From Haliotis asinina (taxonomy: Eukaryota > Mollusca > Gastropoda > Lepetellida > Haliotidae): a stretch of 64,000 nt of DNA. Under the pieces are notes generated by a model. The model was not told the DNA's origin and did no database searches. It saw only the letters and a program-made list of their open reading frames with translations. Each line of letters begins with the position of its first letter. Position 1 is the first letter of the stretch. Location of the stretch: positions 4,777,501 to 4,841,500 of the forward strand of contig NC_090285.1 of assembly GCF_037392515.1 (NCBI RefSeq), in the 5' to 3' direction. Below, one piece after another: positions 10,380-23,449 of the stretch. Position numbers and translations under genes: made by a program.

Positions 10380-13300
10380 TGTTAACAGGTCTATTGCTCA
10401 CTATATTATGCTGAGCGTATAGGTGCGTGCGTATGTGAATAACTCACCCAAAGAAAATGGGATAAATTCCTCTCTCTTCTGAATCTTGCCTTCGCTATCA
10501 AGAAAACGATCCGGGCGAAAATTTTGTGGGTCTCCCCATACATCCTTGTCTTGGAGGACTGAATCAAGGTTCAATATGACTGTGACGCCTTTCGGGAAGG
10601 TGTATCCTCGGAACTGTACATCTTGTGGAACTGTGTGAGGGATAGTAACAGGAGCAATATTACCGTATCTCAAGGTTTCCATAATTGTGGCCTCTACGTA
10701 AGGAAGGTTCGTCTTGTCTTTCATGGATGGTGGTCTGCTCTGACCGACATTTTCCAGAATCTCCTGGAAGCACTTCTCTTGTACTTCCGGGTAGTTCAGG
10801 AAGTAGACCAGAGCCCAGCGTATTGTGGTGGAAGTTGTCTCTGAGCCCCCAGTGAACAGATCATTAACAGTCTGCGCCAGATTCTCCACTGCCAACACGA
10901 ATGATAAGCCCACATGACAGATGTAATGACCCCCATATCACCGCAAACACAATAATTACATGCCGACGAAAAACATGTTGAAATGCGAAAATGTTCTGAC
11001 AGAATCAACCATGCCTTTACTTCGTTCAGTGTAGATTCAGTGTAGATTCCAAAAGAAAGTTCAACTTCCTCAGTCTGTCAAATGTTTACTGAACCAACAA
11101 TGCGTTTTGAGAAAATTCCTCATCAGAGTTAAAAACAATAGCCAAATCAAAGCCATGCTTTAACAATATGAGTAAAATAATACGGATTGTACAGTGTACA
11201 GCCAAAATGATGTACTAGTTACAGGTTTGAACAAATAAAGAAAAAACAACTCTTCAAAATCAAATATCTCTGTCGTGGAAATAAATAATGTACATGCCAA
11301 GAACATCTGTAGATATTAATCTAATGTCTAAATCTAAATCTAATGTCACTTACTATCTAATGTCGTTGTTTCTTGTTTCTGTTGGCGACGTTGAATCTCC
11401 TTCAAGTAAACATGGATGAAGTCGTCCCGATTTTCCTCATCATGATCCTTTAAATGATCCTTAATGGAAGGTTTAATCATTAGATTTTCCACCATATCTA
11501 TGCTGTCCATTGTTTTCCTGAACTTGAATGGGTCACCAGGCAAATATCGCACAACAGGAAAAACGCTGAGTATTCCAGATACTGCGCTATATTTAAAAAG
11601 TTCATCCATTGCTTTCAGAAACTTGACGAAGACAGGGTCGGTATATTCAAAACGTTTGCCAAAGACAATGGAGCAGATGACATTTGACACTGCGTTCTGC
11701 ACAAGACGTTCTATATTGAAACCCCGTCCTTTACTTTCCTCCACGGCTAACACAAAGTGTGCAATTTCCTCGTGTATTTTGTCCTCCATGATAGTTCTTC
11801 CAGCCCCAAACGCTCGCAGAGTGTTGAGAGCAAAACGCCTCTGTTCATGCCACAAGTCCCCGGAGGTTCCGACTACACCTGTTTGAAAAATACGGTGAAA
11901 TAGAATTCAGTTCTATGACGTTGCACAAATCTGGCCGTGTTTGTTGAAGTTGTTTAGCAGTAATATTTGAATCAAGGCTTTTCTGCTATAAATCAGTTCA
12001 GGACCGTGGAAACCGCGGTATCTCTATTAAGACTGGGCGACAAGACTATCGAGAAAGGTTCTGAAGAATTGGAGGAAACGTTACATGTATACGGAGGGAG
12101 TCTGAATCTGGTCTTTGTTCACCTCACATTTCACGTTTCAAGGCCAGCAGGTATCGCGTTTCACCCTGCATACTCGGCCTTGGCCTGTTTTTAAAGATCC
12201 AGCACTGTTGCAGCGATGTGAATCTTATCATCACTATCTTTGTTGCCACGATGTTTTAACGTACAATCTAACGTCAACTATTATGTTATAGTTGTAATGA
12301 ATTTGTTTTATACCGTTTTATTACTGTGTAATTAGTTCAGAATACATTTGTTAATTCATTCAAATTTCTTTGTTGTTTCAGACGTTCATATTTTACACAT
12401 ACATCTCCCAAACTCTTCATTGTGAAACATCATAAAATTGGCTTCCACCATGGTGAATGGCGCATATATGCAAGCTGTGGTATTTGTGGTTCTTTGTATG
12501 TATGTCATTTGTACTGTGCCACCAAGGTATGTGGATCAGCTTTATAGTGGCACCTGGGTATAACATGGGTGAGCTGTACAGTGCTGCCAAGGTATGCCAT
12601 TGATCAGCAATATAGCGGTTCCAATGTATGCCATCATAGGTTTGCATAGGTTTACCAAAGAAGGGCACGAGTCAATTGCACGGTGCTACAATGGTATGAC
12701 ATGGGTCAGCTATATGGTGCCAAAAAGGGCATGGTGTGAATCAGCTGTATAGTGCTGCCAAGGTATGCCATGCGTCAGCTGTATAGGTCTGCCAAAGTAT
12801 GGCATGAGCCAACTGTGCGGTGCCAGAAAGGTATGACATGGGTCAGCTACGTGATGCCACAAAGGGTATGACATGGGTCAGGTGTACAGTGCAGCCAAAG
12901 TGTGACATGGGTCAGCTGTATAGTGATGACCTGTGACAACTGTACGGTGCCACAAAGGCATGATATGGGTCAGCTGTTTAGTCCAGCCCGAGTGTAACAT
13001 GGGTAAACCGTATGTTGCTGCTAGCTGTTTATGCTGTGCACGTGCAAAACGTTTATGATAGTATGGAAATATCCTGCTTACAAAAAATGAAGCAACGAGT
13101 ATTTTCAGTGTAACATCTATATCAATCTTCTGTAGCGATTTGCCCTACATGTCAATGACAGGTAAATATTCAAAGAATACATACCCTTTTGCGACTGTCA
13201 ATTTGATTTCTCTTATTATATCGACATCACCCGAACACAATCACCCATAGAAAATATGTGGCAGGAATGTTGTCACGTTTCTTGCTTTTTTTCTCAAGGA

Positions 13301-14614
13301 TATTTGTGGTTTCTATGAACGGTTACCTTAATCTGGAAACAAATCTCCCAAACGCACCTCCTTAATGTGGAAACAAAGCTCCTGAGTCATACACATGAAA
13401 AGCATGAATTTAGTTCTAAAATGTGCTATATAAAGTCTTGCTAAGCTGAATTTAACACAGCTGAACTTTATACTGTCGATGTGGAGGTAAGGAAAAGGCC
13501 ATTTTGTGAGTACATTTCTGGTTTCAAATCAACCCTGAAAGCTTGGAGACGGTGATATAGTATCTTGTGGAGTGTGACATTTCCATGCAGTTGTATGTAC
13601 ACTGAGGTTACAGTTACACTGATTTATCAGTTACTCTGACCTAACAATGTAATAAACGTATTTAGTCTCAGAGGGGTTTTATTTTCCATTTGTCGTGATA
13701 TGTGCTGAACGAACATCAATAAGGTTCGCTTTTTATTTGCGAAAACAATGTGCTGCATTCTTCATACATACCCTGATCGGTGTAAATCGATCTGTAAACG
13801 GGTCTTAACTTCATGTATATGGATGATAATGCCCGTCCGTAGATGATGATGCCAGAGACAGATCAACAACATAACAAATATGGACTGACCTGCAAGGTCA
13901 CTTCATCTTAATGCCCTTGAACATAGGACATTATTCGGAGTAGTATTCACGGTCACAATGTTCGTGTCAAAATTGAATGCACGTTGTTTATGTTCGTGTA
14001 CACAAAATTTTCACTTTCATAAGCGTGTGTGTAAGTGTTTATGTGGACAACGCTGTGCAATAAGGTAAATGACAACTATCAACATCGTATCATGAACCAC
14101 ACACATTCTGCTTACAATGTAGTGGCATGCTTTCGGCAATGAAAATCATCGCCACAATTAACAGTCATTATGACTGTCGTGACTGCCATGTATTCCATGT
14201 CCTAGTCTGATCAGGAGCCTGATTCAGTGATTATATTCACTATGAAACACCTTCAGTTTTGCTAAAATATAAACAGAACGCACCTTTCCCTTTGGAGAAG
14301 AAATCAGTCAGAAACGAGTGCCCTCTGTCGGAGAAGACGTCTGCGTTCTTGACTATGGCTTCTTTAAGGACGTTGTAGCCATTGAGGACGATGAGAGGCT
14401 TGTGGAAGACATACAGACTGAAAATGTCGCCATACTTCTGTTGGAGCTTCTTAAACATGACCCGAGAATCAGACTGCATGGACAGGGAGTTCCCCACGAA
14501 TGGAAGGAGAGGTGGACCTGGGGGAAGTCCAGGTGCCCGCCGCATTGACAGCCATAACACTGTCAGCACCACGACCAGAAATAAGGCAACTGTTGTAACT
14601 TCAAAATCCCACAT
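10068..14614 (-). CDS. CYP2-like cytochrome P450 (copy B), 4 exons, 491 aa
   Basis: A microsomal haem-thiolate monooxygenase, predicted to be anchored in the ER membrane and to need NADPH-P450 reductase; the substrate is unknown. Exons run 14614-14284, 11878-11354, 10888-10448 and 10246-10068. All junctions are GT/AG and all introns are phase 1. Residues 7-22 form a hydrophobic anchor, followed by a [11 protein letters not shown] hinge (29-39). WHEQR (120-124) is the C-helix motif. GGSETT (299-304) is the I-helix oxygen-activation motif, where copy A has AGTETT. ETLR (356-359) is the ExxR pair, PDRF (411-414) the meander, and FSLGRRVCLG (430-439) the haem-binding loop with Cys437. Length is normal for the family. 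The start is the ATG of the conserved MWDF. No stops or frameshifts were found. Intron 1 holds a minisatellite and intron 3 a (GCGT)n tract. CYP2 clan is firm; subfamily is unassigned. Confidence 0.93.
10328..10381. repeat. (GTGC)n microsatellite in intron 3 of P450 copy B
   Basis: About 13 units of a 4-bp GTGC repeat, preceded by (TATG)-rich sequence. The equivalent intron of copy A carries a longer compound tract of the same motifs (28977-29232), so the repeat was present before the two genes separated. Confidence 0.9.
12515..13020. repeat. 34-bp minisatellite in intron 1 of P450 copy B
   Basis: About 14 diverged units, with cores 'aaggtatgacatgggtcagc' and 'tgtatagtgctgcc'. The same array, less diverged and longer, sits at 31185-31925 in intron 1 of copy A. 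No coding potential. Confidence 0.85.
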
Positions 14615-15481
14615 GATGATTGTACGTTAATATCCAATCTCTCTAAATCCTGACACAAGAGAGCGAGACTTTCTGCAACTGTCGAGTGTCACGTTCCCAC
14701 AACTGACTGATTTAGAAACCCAGGTTGTCAATGCTTACTGAGTGAACGAGTCACGATGTGATCATGTCGTGCACATGTGCACAAAAGGCCAAGGTCTGTC
14801 TTACAGACTCAAAAGACACCACACAAGATGAAAATATTAACCAAATCTACTAACGCTGGGAAATATACATGTCATCCGGAGGCCATATGAGCAACTTTTG
14901 AAATCTACGTATCACCTGGCTGTCAGATTTACACACATTTTGGTAAAGTAAAGAACACATGTGTGTGCATGATGAGTAGATAATATCCTTACTTTCAAAA
15001 AAGATGGTTACAATGTAGTAACGATTCCCGGTGTAAATTACTGCTGTAAATGTGTAAACCTGCAAGCACTTGATATGACTCCTTTCTGATTCGGAATACA
15101 GGTATTATCCCATACGGATGTTTTACTCAAATTTCAGACGGAATATACCGTACACCTATTTTCATTTCATCCTTGGGGAAGATTACAGACAATTTGTAGA
15201 GACTGCAAGTAGTTAGATAACTAAGCAGTTTTACTATGTATTGAAGGCTTACTACCTGACAGCACATGTGTTGCTCTTGAGTTTTCATTTTTACTTTTGC
15301 TGACGAGTGTCTGATTTGGTATACATTACACAATTATGTTAATCATTTAGGCATCCCAACATCATGGAATATAATGTGTTCTTATTATCTGCGAGAGTAC
15401 GAAACTTATTGTCTCAATCCTCTTCTGTAACTGAGTGAAACTGTTGAATGTATCTTCGTACAGTCTACATGAAATCGAAAC

Positions 15482-15597
<116 letters not shown>

Positions 15598-16646
15598 GTT
15601 TTAAATTATCAGTGTGCAGATCATGAAAATGATAAAAAAATACAATTGCCCAGAGTCAATAACGAATGCTTACATATAATTCACAAGTATAACAACATGA
15701 GAATCCATTTAATTCTTGTACCCGTCGGTATATATACTCTCAATCGCTTGTGTCTCCAGGTGACGGTGAATCAGTGGTTTAGGGGTCTATTGCAATTCGT
15801 GTGCATGTGCGCGTGTTGATGACGCTACATTGATGCCCTGTATCATCACTATTTGATTATGACTGACAAACACATGTTCATGATATGGTCGAAATCGTAC
15901 CATGGATTAGCAGATGTATCATGAAAAGTTTTTTTGCAGATGGCTTCAAACTCACGTTTACAAAAGCCTATAAGTTCGATCACAATACTTCACTTTACAT
16001 TTCTGTTCTCTCAACATGCTCACGTCAAAACTTATTTAAATTCTAATTGCAGATTAAATATTAAGGCAATACCTAGTATGCCAAATTGTCGTTACCGTGA
16101 CAACCCTGTGATATTTCATCTTATGTAACAGAGTAATAAATACAATGCTAGGTATGGCATTACTACTGCAGATGATAGTATATCGTGACATTTGATAATT
16201 TGTTTCAACTCTCTCAATGCTAGCTGGGTATCTATACAATCATATAATGTAATGGAGAACATGCCTCGTTACTTTTCTCAATAATCTGAATACATATGTA
16301 TGTAGCGTGAAACCGGCAGACACCCATGGAAGAAGGTGTTTGCCTACCTGTAATAACGGTGTGCTGTATCTAGAAAAGAAACATAGCGTATAGATAAATA
16401 TTATGTATTTGTATCTTGGTCCTTTAATGATGATACATACTGGGATGATACATACTATATATATATCCGTGTTGTGTTCTTATTTCGGAAACTACTTCTT
16501 ATATATCTACAACTGTACGCTCGGTATTCTCATCACTTTCTTAAACATATATATCAAAACATGCATATATATATATTGTTAAAAACTCAGTGTTCAGTGT
16601 TTTAAGATTTAACGAATTGTTTAAATGTAAGCCAGTTAGTGGTTTT

Positions 16647-16667
16647 ACACACACACACACACACACA

Positions 16668-16707
<40 letters not shown>

Positions 16708-16713
16708 CACACA
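16647..16713. repeat. Compound (CA)n / (CGCA)n microsatellite
   Basis: About 11 CA units, then about 9 CGCA units, then a short CA run. Confidence 0.95.
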
Positions 16714-17156
16714 CAGAGAGCTTTTTCAACATAATAGTTATAATGGATATAAGAAAGGGCATGTCGCAGAGGTTACAAATTCTTTCTTTGGCGGAAATTT
16801 TGTTCCACCAACCTACTTCTACAGGCAAACAATGGCAGGAAGTTATAACCATAGAGAAGGAGCGCCAAACCATAGAGCCAAGGAGATCCAACACGATCCA
16901 ACAGTATCCTTAGAATAAATTAGAAATCTTTGAATGCCATGTCTGAGTTGATATATTATGTAACTGTGAGGAGATGATAGTGTTAATTTTAGTGGGGGAA
17001 AACAGCTATTGACTTGGCCAGTAGCAGCTATAGCCAGTTTCATTAGAACGGTTTCCACTGATTTTATCCATTTTTGGTTGCTTTTGTTTGTACAGGCTTC
17101 AGTACATAAGATTTGGTATAAAATTTTGGCTGCTTTTGTTCTTTACCAGATACGTG

Positions 17157-17430
17157 AGTGAGTGAGTGAGTGAGTTTAGTTTTACGTCGCACTTAGCAAT
17201 ATTCCAGCTATATGGCGACGGTCTGTAAATAATCGAGTCTGAACCAGACAATCCAGTGATCAACAACATGAGCATCGATCTGCGCAATGGGGAACCGATG
17301 ACATGTGTCAACCAAGTCAGCTAGTCTGACCACCCGATCCCGTTAGTCGCCTCTTACGACAAGCCTAGTCACCTTTTATGGCAAGCATGGGTTGCTGAAG
17401 GCCTATTCTACCCCGGGACCTTCACGGGTC
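17157..17430 (-). mobile_element. Full-length (GTGA)n-tailed SINE with 14-bp target duplication
   Basis: A 274-bp SINE read on the minus strand. It starts GACCCGTGAAGGTCC, has a body with 'ACACATGTCATCGGTTCCCC', and ends with a hairpin and an (ACTC)n tail. The 14-bp sequence TTACCAGATACGTG is perfectly repeated at 17143-17156 and 17431-17444 as the target-site duplication. The hairpin stem is CGTCGC/GCGACG (plus-strand reading). I see no convincing pol III boxes; the head is not obviously tRNA-like. Confidence 0.9.
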
Positions 17431-17739
17431 TTACCAGATACGTGTCTAACCAAGAAACATACCATACGACATTTCATAATGTCAGACTTTCCAGAAATGA
17501 ATTCGCCTTTTTGTTTCAGCAAGATTTGTCGATTGACAGTAGATTTTGTTCATGGATTTTAGGAGGTACATGTATTTTATATTTCATTGCGCTAGTACTG
17601 AAACCTATCCATATTTATATACCATTTGTTCTCTTTATCTGTCATCTGTTGTATTGGTGAGCTCTATTTTGCTAGGATGTGTTGAATAAAAGGAGTTGTT
17701 CAATATTTGAACATCTTTTTTACCTTCATAGACATACCT

Positions 17740-18650
17740 ATGTCTCGAATAATCGATTAGTCGGATTTAGTACTTGGTCTCCAGCGATTTGGCTCATCGA
17801 AATTTGACTGTAGTTAATTAGGGGTGGTCTTCCAAGCTCTCCGTTTATGAAATATAATAGCGTGCTTCTCTTAACGGGAAGAAGTTTGCGTAAGAAGTTA
17901 AGAAGTAAACATGAACGGATTTTATATATTTAGTTTTCCAAACCCCAGATTTTGCAGCCGTATAGCGGAATTGGCTTAACCATGGCATCAAAGAGATACA
18001 GAAGGCATTTTAGGTTAAATATGCGACCTTTCCGCAGAACGAAATACATTGGCTTAGTAGCAGATTCCGAAAGGGTTTTTATAGAGGTTTTAAAAGAATT
18101 ATTGTTTGTAAAAATTGGTTACAAGATACGTATAATCTTTGACATACTCGATGTCTGCACCATTTATTAGCATGCGTCTACTCATATCTCTTTTTGTACA
18201 GAACTTTAGCTCGCGTTGATGGCTAAACTCCATGTTTCACTGTAAAGGGTAAGTGCCTCAAATCAATTGCAGATTTGGTGGTTGAAGGGTAATAATACTG
18301 TGTGGTCAGCATAAAGAAGCGCGAATAACACGAAGGACATGTCTAACATTCCGTCGAGTGACTTAGCCTTAACAGGACGACTGGGTCAATCTTGAGAATG
18401 TAAAAACGGTTGTGGATTGTTCAAAACAGTGAGAATACCATTGTGGAGAGTAAGTACAATCTGAAAACACACATGAATGGGTAGCATTGTACACGTTAAC
18501 AACAATTCAAATTTACATGCCATCAATACCTTGTGCTGGTAACTTTTTCCATAAACCAATGCGTCCAACTTTGTCAAAAGATTTCTGAAAATCAAAATAG
18601 TCATAGGTCTGCTCCAAAGAAGGGAATATTTATCTTGTGACAATGACCTC
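17740..18650 (-). pseudogene. LINE reverse-transcriptase remnant
   Basis: Minus-strand fragments in order: a KSFDKVGRIGLWKKLPAQGI-like segment (the RT 'KAFDxVxRxGLWxKL' region), 'INGADIEYVKDYTYLGN' (the post-RT 'YLG' segment), and a CKIWGLENTKYI-like stretch in the C-terminal half. Many stops and frameshifts are present. The order matches CR1/L2-type ORF2 proteins, but the clade is unresolved. Confidence 0.55.
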
Positions 18651-19334
18651 TACGACGGGGACATTTACAGTAACACATTTACTTGTGTGATACTTACTAG
18701 AACTCTGAGTTTATGAACCGGACAATCAAGACGAATTTCACAAAAGGCAACATCCAACATGCCTATGCTATACTCAGAGAACGCTATCTGGGCTCTCTGG
18801 TTATAATGGCTACACGATTAAAAACTATTTTTCATTATAAAGTCTCACAGAATATATGATTTGATATGCCATTGCTTGTTATCGTATACCTTTGCATTAG
18901 TGAAGAAAATGTGGACAACCATAAAGTTTATGTATTGTTATATTACAGTAAAAGTTGAGCGGATGGAGATATAACATGGTTCAGGCACTATGAGAGTATT
19001 AATGAAAGTCACATGCAATGCATACTCATATATTTACTGTTTTGCAATTCATCTTTGGAAATACCTGACAATGCAGTCAGGGCATACATGAACGGAGTGC
19101 TTGTACGTACGAAAATGTACGGTGAGCATATGTTTCAAAGGTATAGATTTGTATGCAATATATGCCCAAAGTTTAGAAATATCTGCAAACATACGAAAAC
19201 CCGGTCATTGAATGTATTTCTTAATGTATGCACGTTTATTTCAGTGGTGTACTATCCGGCTTTTGGTCCTGTGTAGAGTATGAGAGAGTAATGCTCAAAT
19301 CTAACGTGATTCGGCTGGTAAAAATTGTCTCACC
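18651..19334. other. Stretch without a recognised gene
   Basis: No coding, RNA or repeat structure was recognised between the LINE remnant and the next SINE. An 87-codon plus-strand open frame at 19013-19276 has no recognisable domain. Confidence 0.35.
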
Positions 19335-19583
19335 TTTACGCCACACTCAGCAATATTCCAGCTATATGGCGTCGGTCTGTAAATAATCGAGTATCGATTA
19401 GACAATCCATAAATCAACAGCATGAGCATCGATCTACGTAACTGGGAACCGATGACATGTGTCAACCAAGTTAGCGAGTCTAACCAACCGATCCCGTTAG
19501 TCGCCCCTTACGACAAGAATAGTCGCCATTTATGACAAGCATGGATTGCTGAAGGCCTATTCTAACCCGGACATTCACGGGTC
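19335..19583 (-). mobile_element. SINE copy, same family as 17157-17430
   Basis: The body and head match the 17.2-kb copy, but the (GTGA)n tail is lost. The terminal hairpin stem reads ACGCCA/TGGCGT, still paired although its sequence differs from the other copies. Confidence 0.85.
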
Positions 19584-19599
19584 AGACACACCCTTAGTA

Positions 19600-20175
19600 T
19601 ATGTAGTAGTCTCATTAGTGATTTCCAGAAACCTTGAACTTGTTTACACTCCCGAAATAAGAGGGTTATCATGTCAAGTACATATTGAAGGGAGAGGTGT
19701 CCTTAAAGTAGTTTTTATATAAGAATGACTTGATAAACTCCTGTGAATAATTCTGAATTGGAGCGATCTCAGTTTGGTATCTAAAGTTATTTTATGTGTT
19801 TTACATTCATTTCTACCAAAGTACATGCATATATGATTAGATTAAGGTGAGTGTCCCATGCTTTCAAGATACTTTGCACATGTTTGTTGACAACAGCCTG
19901 GACTAATTGTGCAAAGAATGTGTTTTTGCACTCACTTTGTCCCACAGAAGTATAATAACATTTTGGGTGTGTGTTTATGGGTCGTTGGGCGAATCCTGTA
20001 TAACAACTGCAGTCTTTACTTTGATGCAGATGACACATCTGTTGAAGTTTTACTAACTGCGTGTGTGTCCTCAGTAAAACATTATAGAATGAGACTGTGT
20101 TTACTTAGACTGTATGCTCTCCCTCAATTCAGCCTGATAGAGCGCGTTACAAAATATTTGGGAGGACAAAGCACA
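19600..20175. repeat. Diverged copy of the P450 5'-flank block
   Basis: Segments such as 'actttgcacatgtttgttgacaac' (given here only as a marker) and the sequence around them follow the same order as 1430-2000 and 33470-34030, at lower identity. It lies 5-6 kb upstream of P450 copy B, so it is probably a remnant of an older duplication. No gene was recognised. Confidence 0.55.
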
Positions 20176-20232
20176 GATCTGTAAACGTTTTACAGCTGGT
20201 AATCTGGAACTAGAAATAACGGAGAGCTTTAT

Positions 20233-20492
20233 TACGGTCCGGGGCAGAACAGGCCTTCAGTAATCCATGCTTGACATAAAAGACGACTATTCTCGTCGTA
20301 AGAGGCGACTAACGGGATCGGGTGGTCAGGTTCGCTGAATGGGTTGACATATGTCATCGGTTCAGAATTGCGCGCATCGAGACTCATGCTGTTGATTTGT
20401 GGATTGTCTGATCCAGACTCGATTATTTACAGACCGTCGCCATATAGCTGGAATATTGCTGTGTGTGACGTAAAACTAAACTCACTCACTCA
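20233..20492 (+). mobile_element. SINE copy, same family as 17157-17430
   Basis: The copy runs in the opposite orientation to the 17.2-kb copy, with head 'CCGGGGCAGAACAGGCC' and ends in (ACTC)n. The hairpin stem CGTCAC/GCGACG (order as in the other copies) carries one mismatch. Confidence 0.85.
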
Positions 20493-20750
20493 GGACTACA
20501 GCTAAAGCGGTATCTCAACAGGCAGAGCACAGTGATTGGAGATTGCAAGGTTTAAGGGAATCGGTGGAGTTGACTTCAACGTTTTCACCAAGTTGTATGA
20601 TAATGTTGTCTTACCAATTATTACATATGGAGCTGCAATATGGGGTCAGAAAGACTTGTCCAGTACAGAGTAGGTGTGTTCTTTCTGGGAGTTGGGTGCT
20701 ATACCCCTAATGATGCAGTCCCCGGGGGGGGGCTTCCCCTTGGGTTAAAC

Positions 20751-20752
<2 letters not shown>

Positions 20753-20811
<59 letters not shown>
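20753..20811. repeat. (GT)n microsatellite
   Basis: About 29 GT units. Confidence 0.95.
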
Positions 20812-20812
<1 letters not shown>

Positions 20813-21077
20813 ATTCAAACGATATGTTTATGTATTTTATGAAATATATAAACTAGCGGCCAAATGAAACGCCACCAAACTAAAACAATTGTGAATTGTT
20901 AAAATAATTGTCAGTCACACAACATGTCTATTCCAAGTGGACATTTGCACTTGCATTTCGTGTTTTGTTAATTATATCCCGAATTTACACCAATAAAACG
21001 GACACTATGACTACACCTATCAGAGAGGTGCACAAAGCCCGTAGTCTAGAATAACAGTTGTCCGACTTTCATTTTGT

Positions 21078-21136
21078 GGAGGTCGCGGTGGCTGAGCGGG
21101 TTAGGCGGCTGACTATGTGTGCTGGCGATTAGGTGC
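21078..21136 (+). mobile_element. Truncated tRNA-derived SINE
   Basis: The first half of the SINE seen complete at 26566-26725: GTCGCGGTGGCTGAGCGGG (A-box region) through GGCGATTAGGTGC. It then stops, and a long CA tract begins about 20 bp later. Confidence 0.7.
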
Positions 21137-21153
21137 ACCTTACGTCACTGTGA

Positions 21154-21340
<187 letters not shown>

Positions 21341-21521
21341 TGGACAAAATATACCCAAACAAACACACACAAATCCCAAAAACAGAAACCCAGTGTACTT
21401 GATACTTTATTTGATGCTCCTTTCAGTAAATAATTAACGCAACTGACATTTCCAAAAAGGCTGTCGTGACTATTGAAACACTTTTCAATTTGGCTGAAAT
21501 ACAAAGAAAATTTAAACGTAC

Positions 21522-21846
21522 CTTTTTCCTTTGTTACAAAGCCCATTAAAGTAGAGTGCTGTCTGTCGCAGAAGACGTCGGCGTTCTTGACCATGACTTC
21601 TTTAAGGACGATGTAGCCATTGAGGACGATGAGAGACTTATGGAAGACATACAGACTGAAGATGTCGCCATACTTCTGTCCGAGGTTCTTAAGCAAAACC
21701 TGGGGATCAGTACCCATCGACAGGACGTTCCCCGCGAACGGAAAGAGAGGGGCGCCGGGCGAAAGTCCAGGTGCTCGCGGCGTTGATAACACTGCCAGCA
21801 CCACGTCCAGAAATAAGGCAACTGTTGTAACTTCAAAATCCCATAT
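21522..21846 (-). pseudogene. Orphan exon 1 of a CYP2-like P450 (copy D)
   Basis: The exon is open throughout and keeps the hinge (PGLSPGAPLFPF), a [14 protein letters not shown] segment and a GT donor at 21521-21520. The initiator ATG has become ATA (21846-21844), with an in-frame TAG three codons upstream. It is 6 bp shorter than the others (325 vs 331), losing two residues after the anchor. An Asp (LFLDVV) interrupts the hydrophobic anchor. No exons 2-4 lie between it and copy B. It is a decayed, isolated exon and not a gene. Confidence 0.85.
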
Positions 21847-23449
21847 TGTTGTCCGCTAGTTTCCAATCTGTCTTGAACCAGACCAGAGACAGAAAAGACA
21901 GAACGAGACTTAGTACATCTGTCGAGTGGCGCATTTTCAGTATTAACTGTGATACGGTTTATCAGTGTTTACAGAGTGAATCAGCCAAAAAATATGCATG
22001 TCGTGGACATGTGCCAAGGAGCCCAAACCTATGATAGATTAAATGACAGTTTAACCGGATGGTGTGACACGCCCCCAGTGCACATGGTGACTGAGAAACC
22101 ATTGGACGTCATACACTCCCAGAATACAGAAATAAAATATGGAATTAAATATCGTTTGGATTTATCCGTTGTGTCGTAAGAGCGGATGTTTTTGTTGCTT
22201 AACTCTGTACAGAAACGGTGCAGGTCTTGCTTATGTACAATTTATGTTCTTACGCTCAGTTTACATGACCAAGACAGTCATTATTTGACTAATTTCAGTA
22301 GTTTCTCTGGACTTGTCTTAATCCTTTCAAATTTCGATAGCTCCGTTGAACCAAACATAACGGGAAACCTTTATTTTGTTCTTCTGTTAGTTTTGTCCTG
22401 AGAACATAGGTTTGCAATCTGCTGTGCAGAGTAACATGCATTACTGTGATAGAATCCTTAACCTGTCAAGTACCACATTGTTTCTTGGTAGGATCCCACA
22501 AGCTCCATATACTGTAACTGCGACAATCGTTCTACCGTGTTCCGATCTAATTATTTCGTGATACCCAATAATTGTCTACGAACGACTAAACATCCAAATA
22601 AATAGAAATTGTGAGTATGTTGCCTTGGAATGATCGGAACAACCCCAGTAAAAGCTCAAGATTATTTATGATAATTTCATGACTGAAATTACTTTTCCCA
22701 AAGTATGTCATAAATGGGGCAACGAACTGAATACTAGTAATCACTTAAATTGGAAGACCATCTAACAGAGACAAAATTTCTAGAGTTTCAATATAGATTT
22801 ATATAGAAATCCATTTCTACAAAGTGAGTTGCTTAAAATGAAATTGGTTGCTATTAATGCATGTTCATTATATCATTCAGTAAGTGAACACATCTATCTT
22901 GTGTATATCGAGTGTCCAACTATCAGACGGTTCATCAATCTCGTTAGTGGACTATTGAACATAACATATGAACTTTCTACTGTGTGTATTTTATTTGCTG
23001 CAATATCAAACAACCTACGCAGTCACGTGATTTTATTGGCCAGATGCCATATAGATATTAAATTTGTTCTTCAGATGTTCCAAGACTCATCAATCGTGAG
23101 TTCCAAATTTAGAATCGTCCACGACCACATGAAGACCGCAAAATGTAATACGCTATTTGTACAGAATGGACTCAACCAGTATTATATCAAGACTACCTTC
23201 TCGGCATGTTACTGCAGGTCTTTTGGATAAGTCGGTGTTACGTTACACATTATATGTCGAGTAGGCTGTTTTCTGAGCATTCATGCATTTAATAGTACTG
23301 TCGCGAGATACTTGTATTCATCAACAACTTCAGTTGTCCCCATGTACATCAATGCCTGTCACTCCAAGAAGTAGGACGTTACGTCGTTTCATTGCACAGT
23401 TCCAGGTCTCAATCGCATTAAAATAACATTAAAAATCCATTTATACACA
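21847..23449. other. Stretch without a recognised gene
   Basis: The first 200 bp are a diverged P450 promoter flank ('ctgtcgagtggcgcatttt', no TATA motif). A 133-codon plus-strand open frame at 22829-23230 is not recognisable and has no domain signature. A piece similar to 23935-23975 ('gcgagatacttgtattcatc') recurs at 23308. Confidence 0.4.

Noticed and set aside
22829..23230. 133-codon open frame as a host gene
   Set aside because: Unrecognisable composition and no homologous motif; the neighbouring sequence is decayed LINE.
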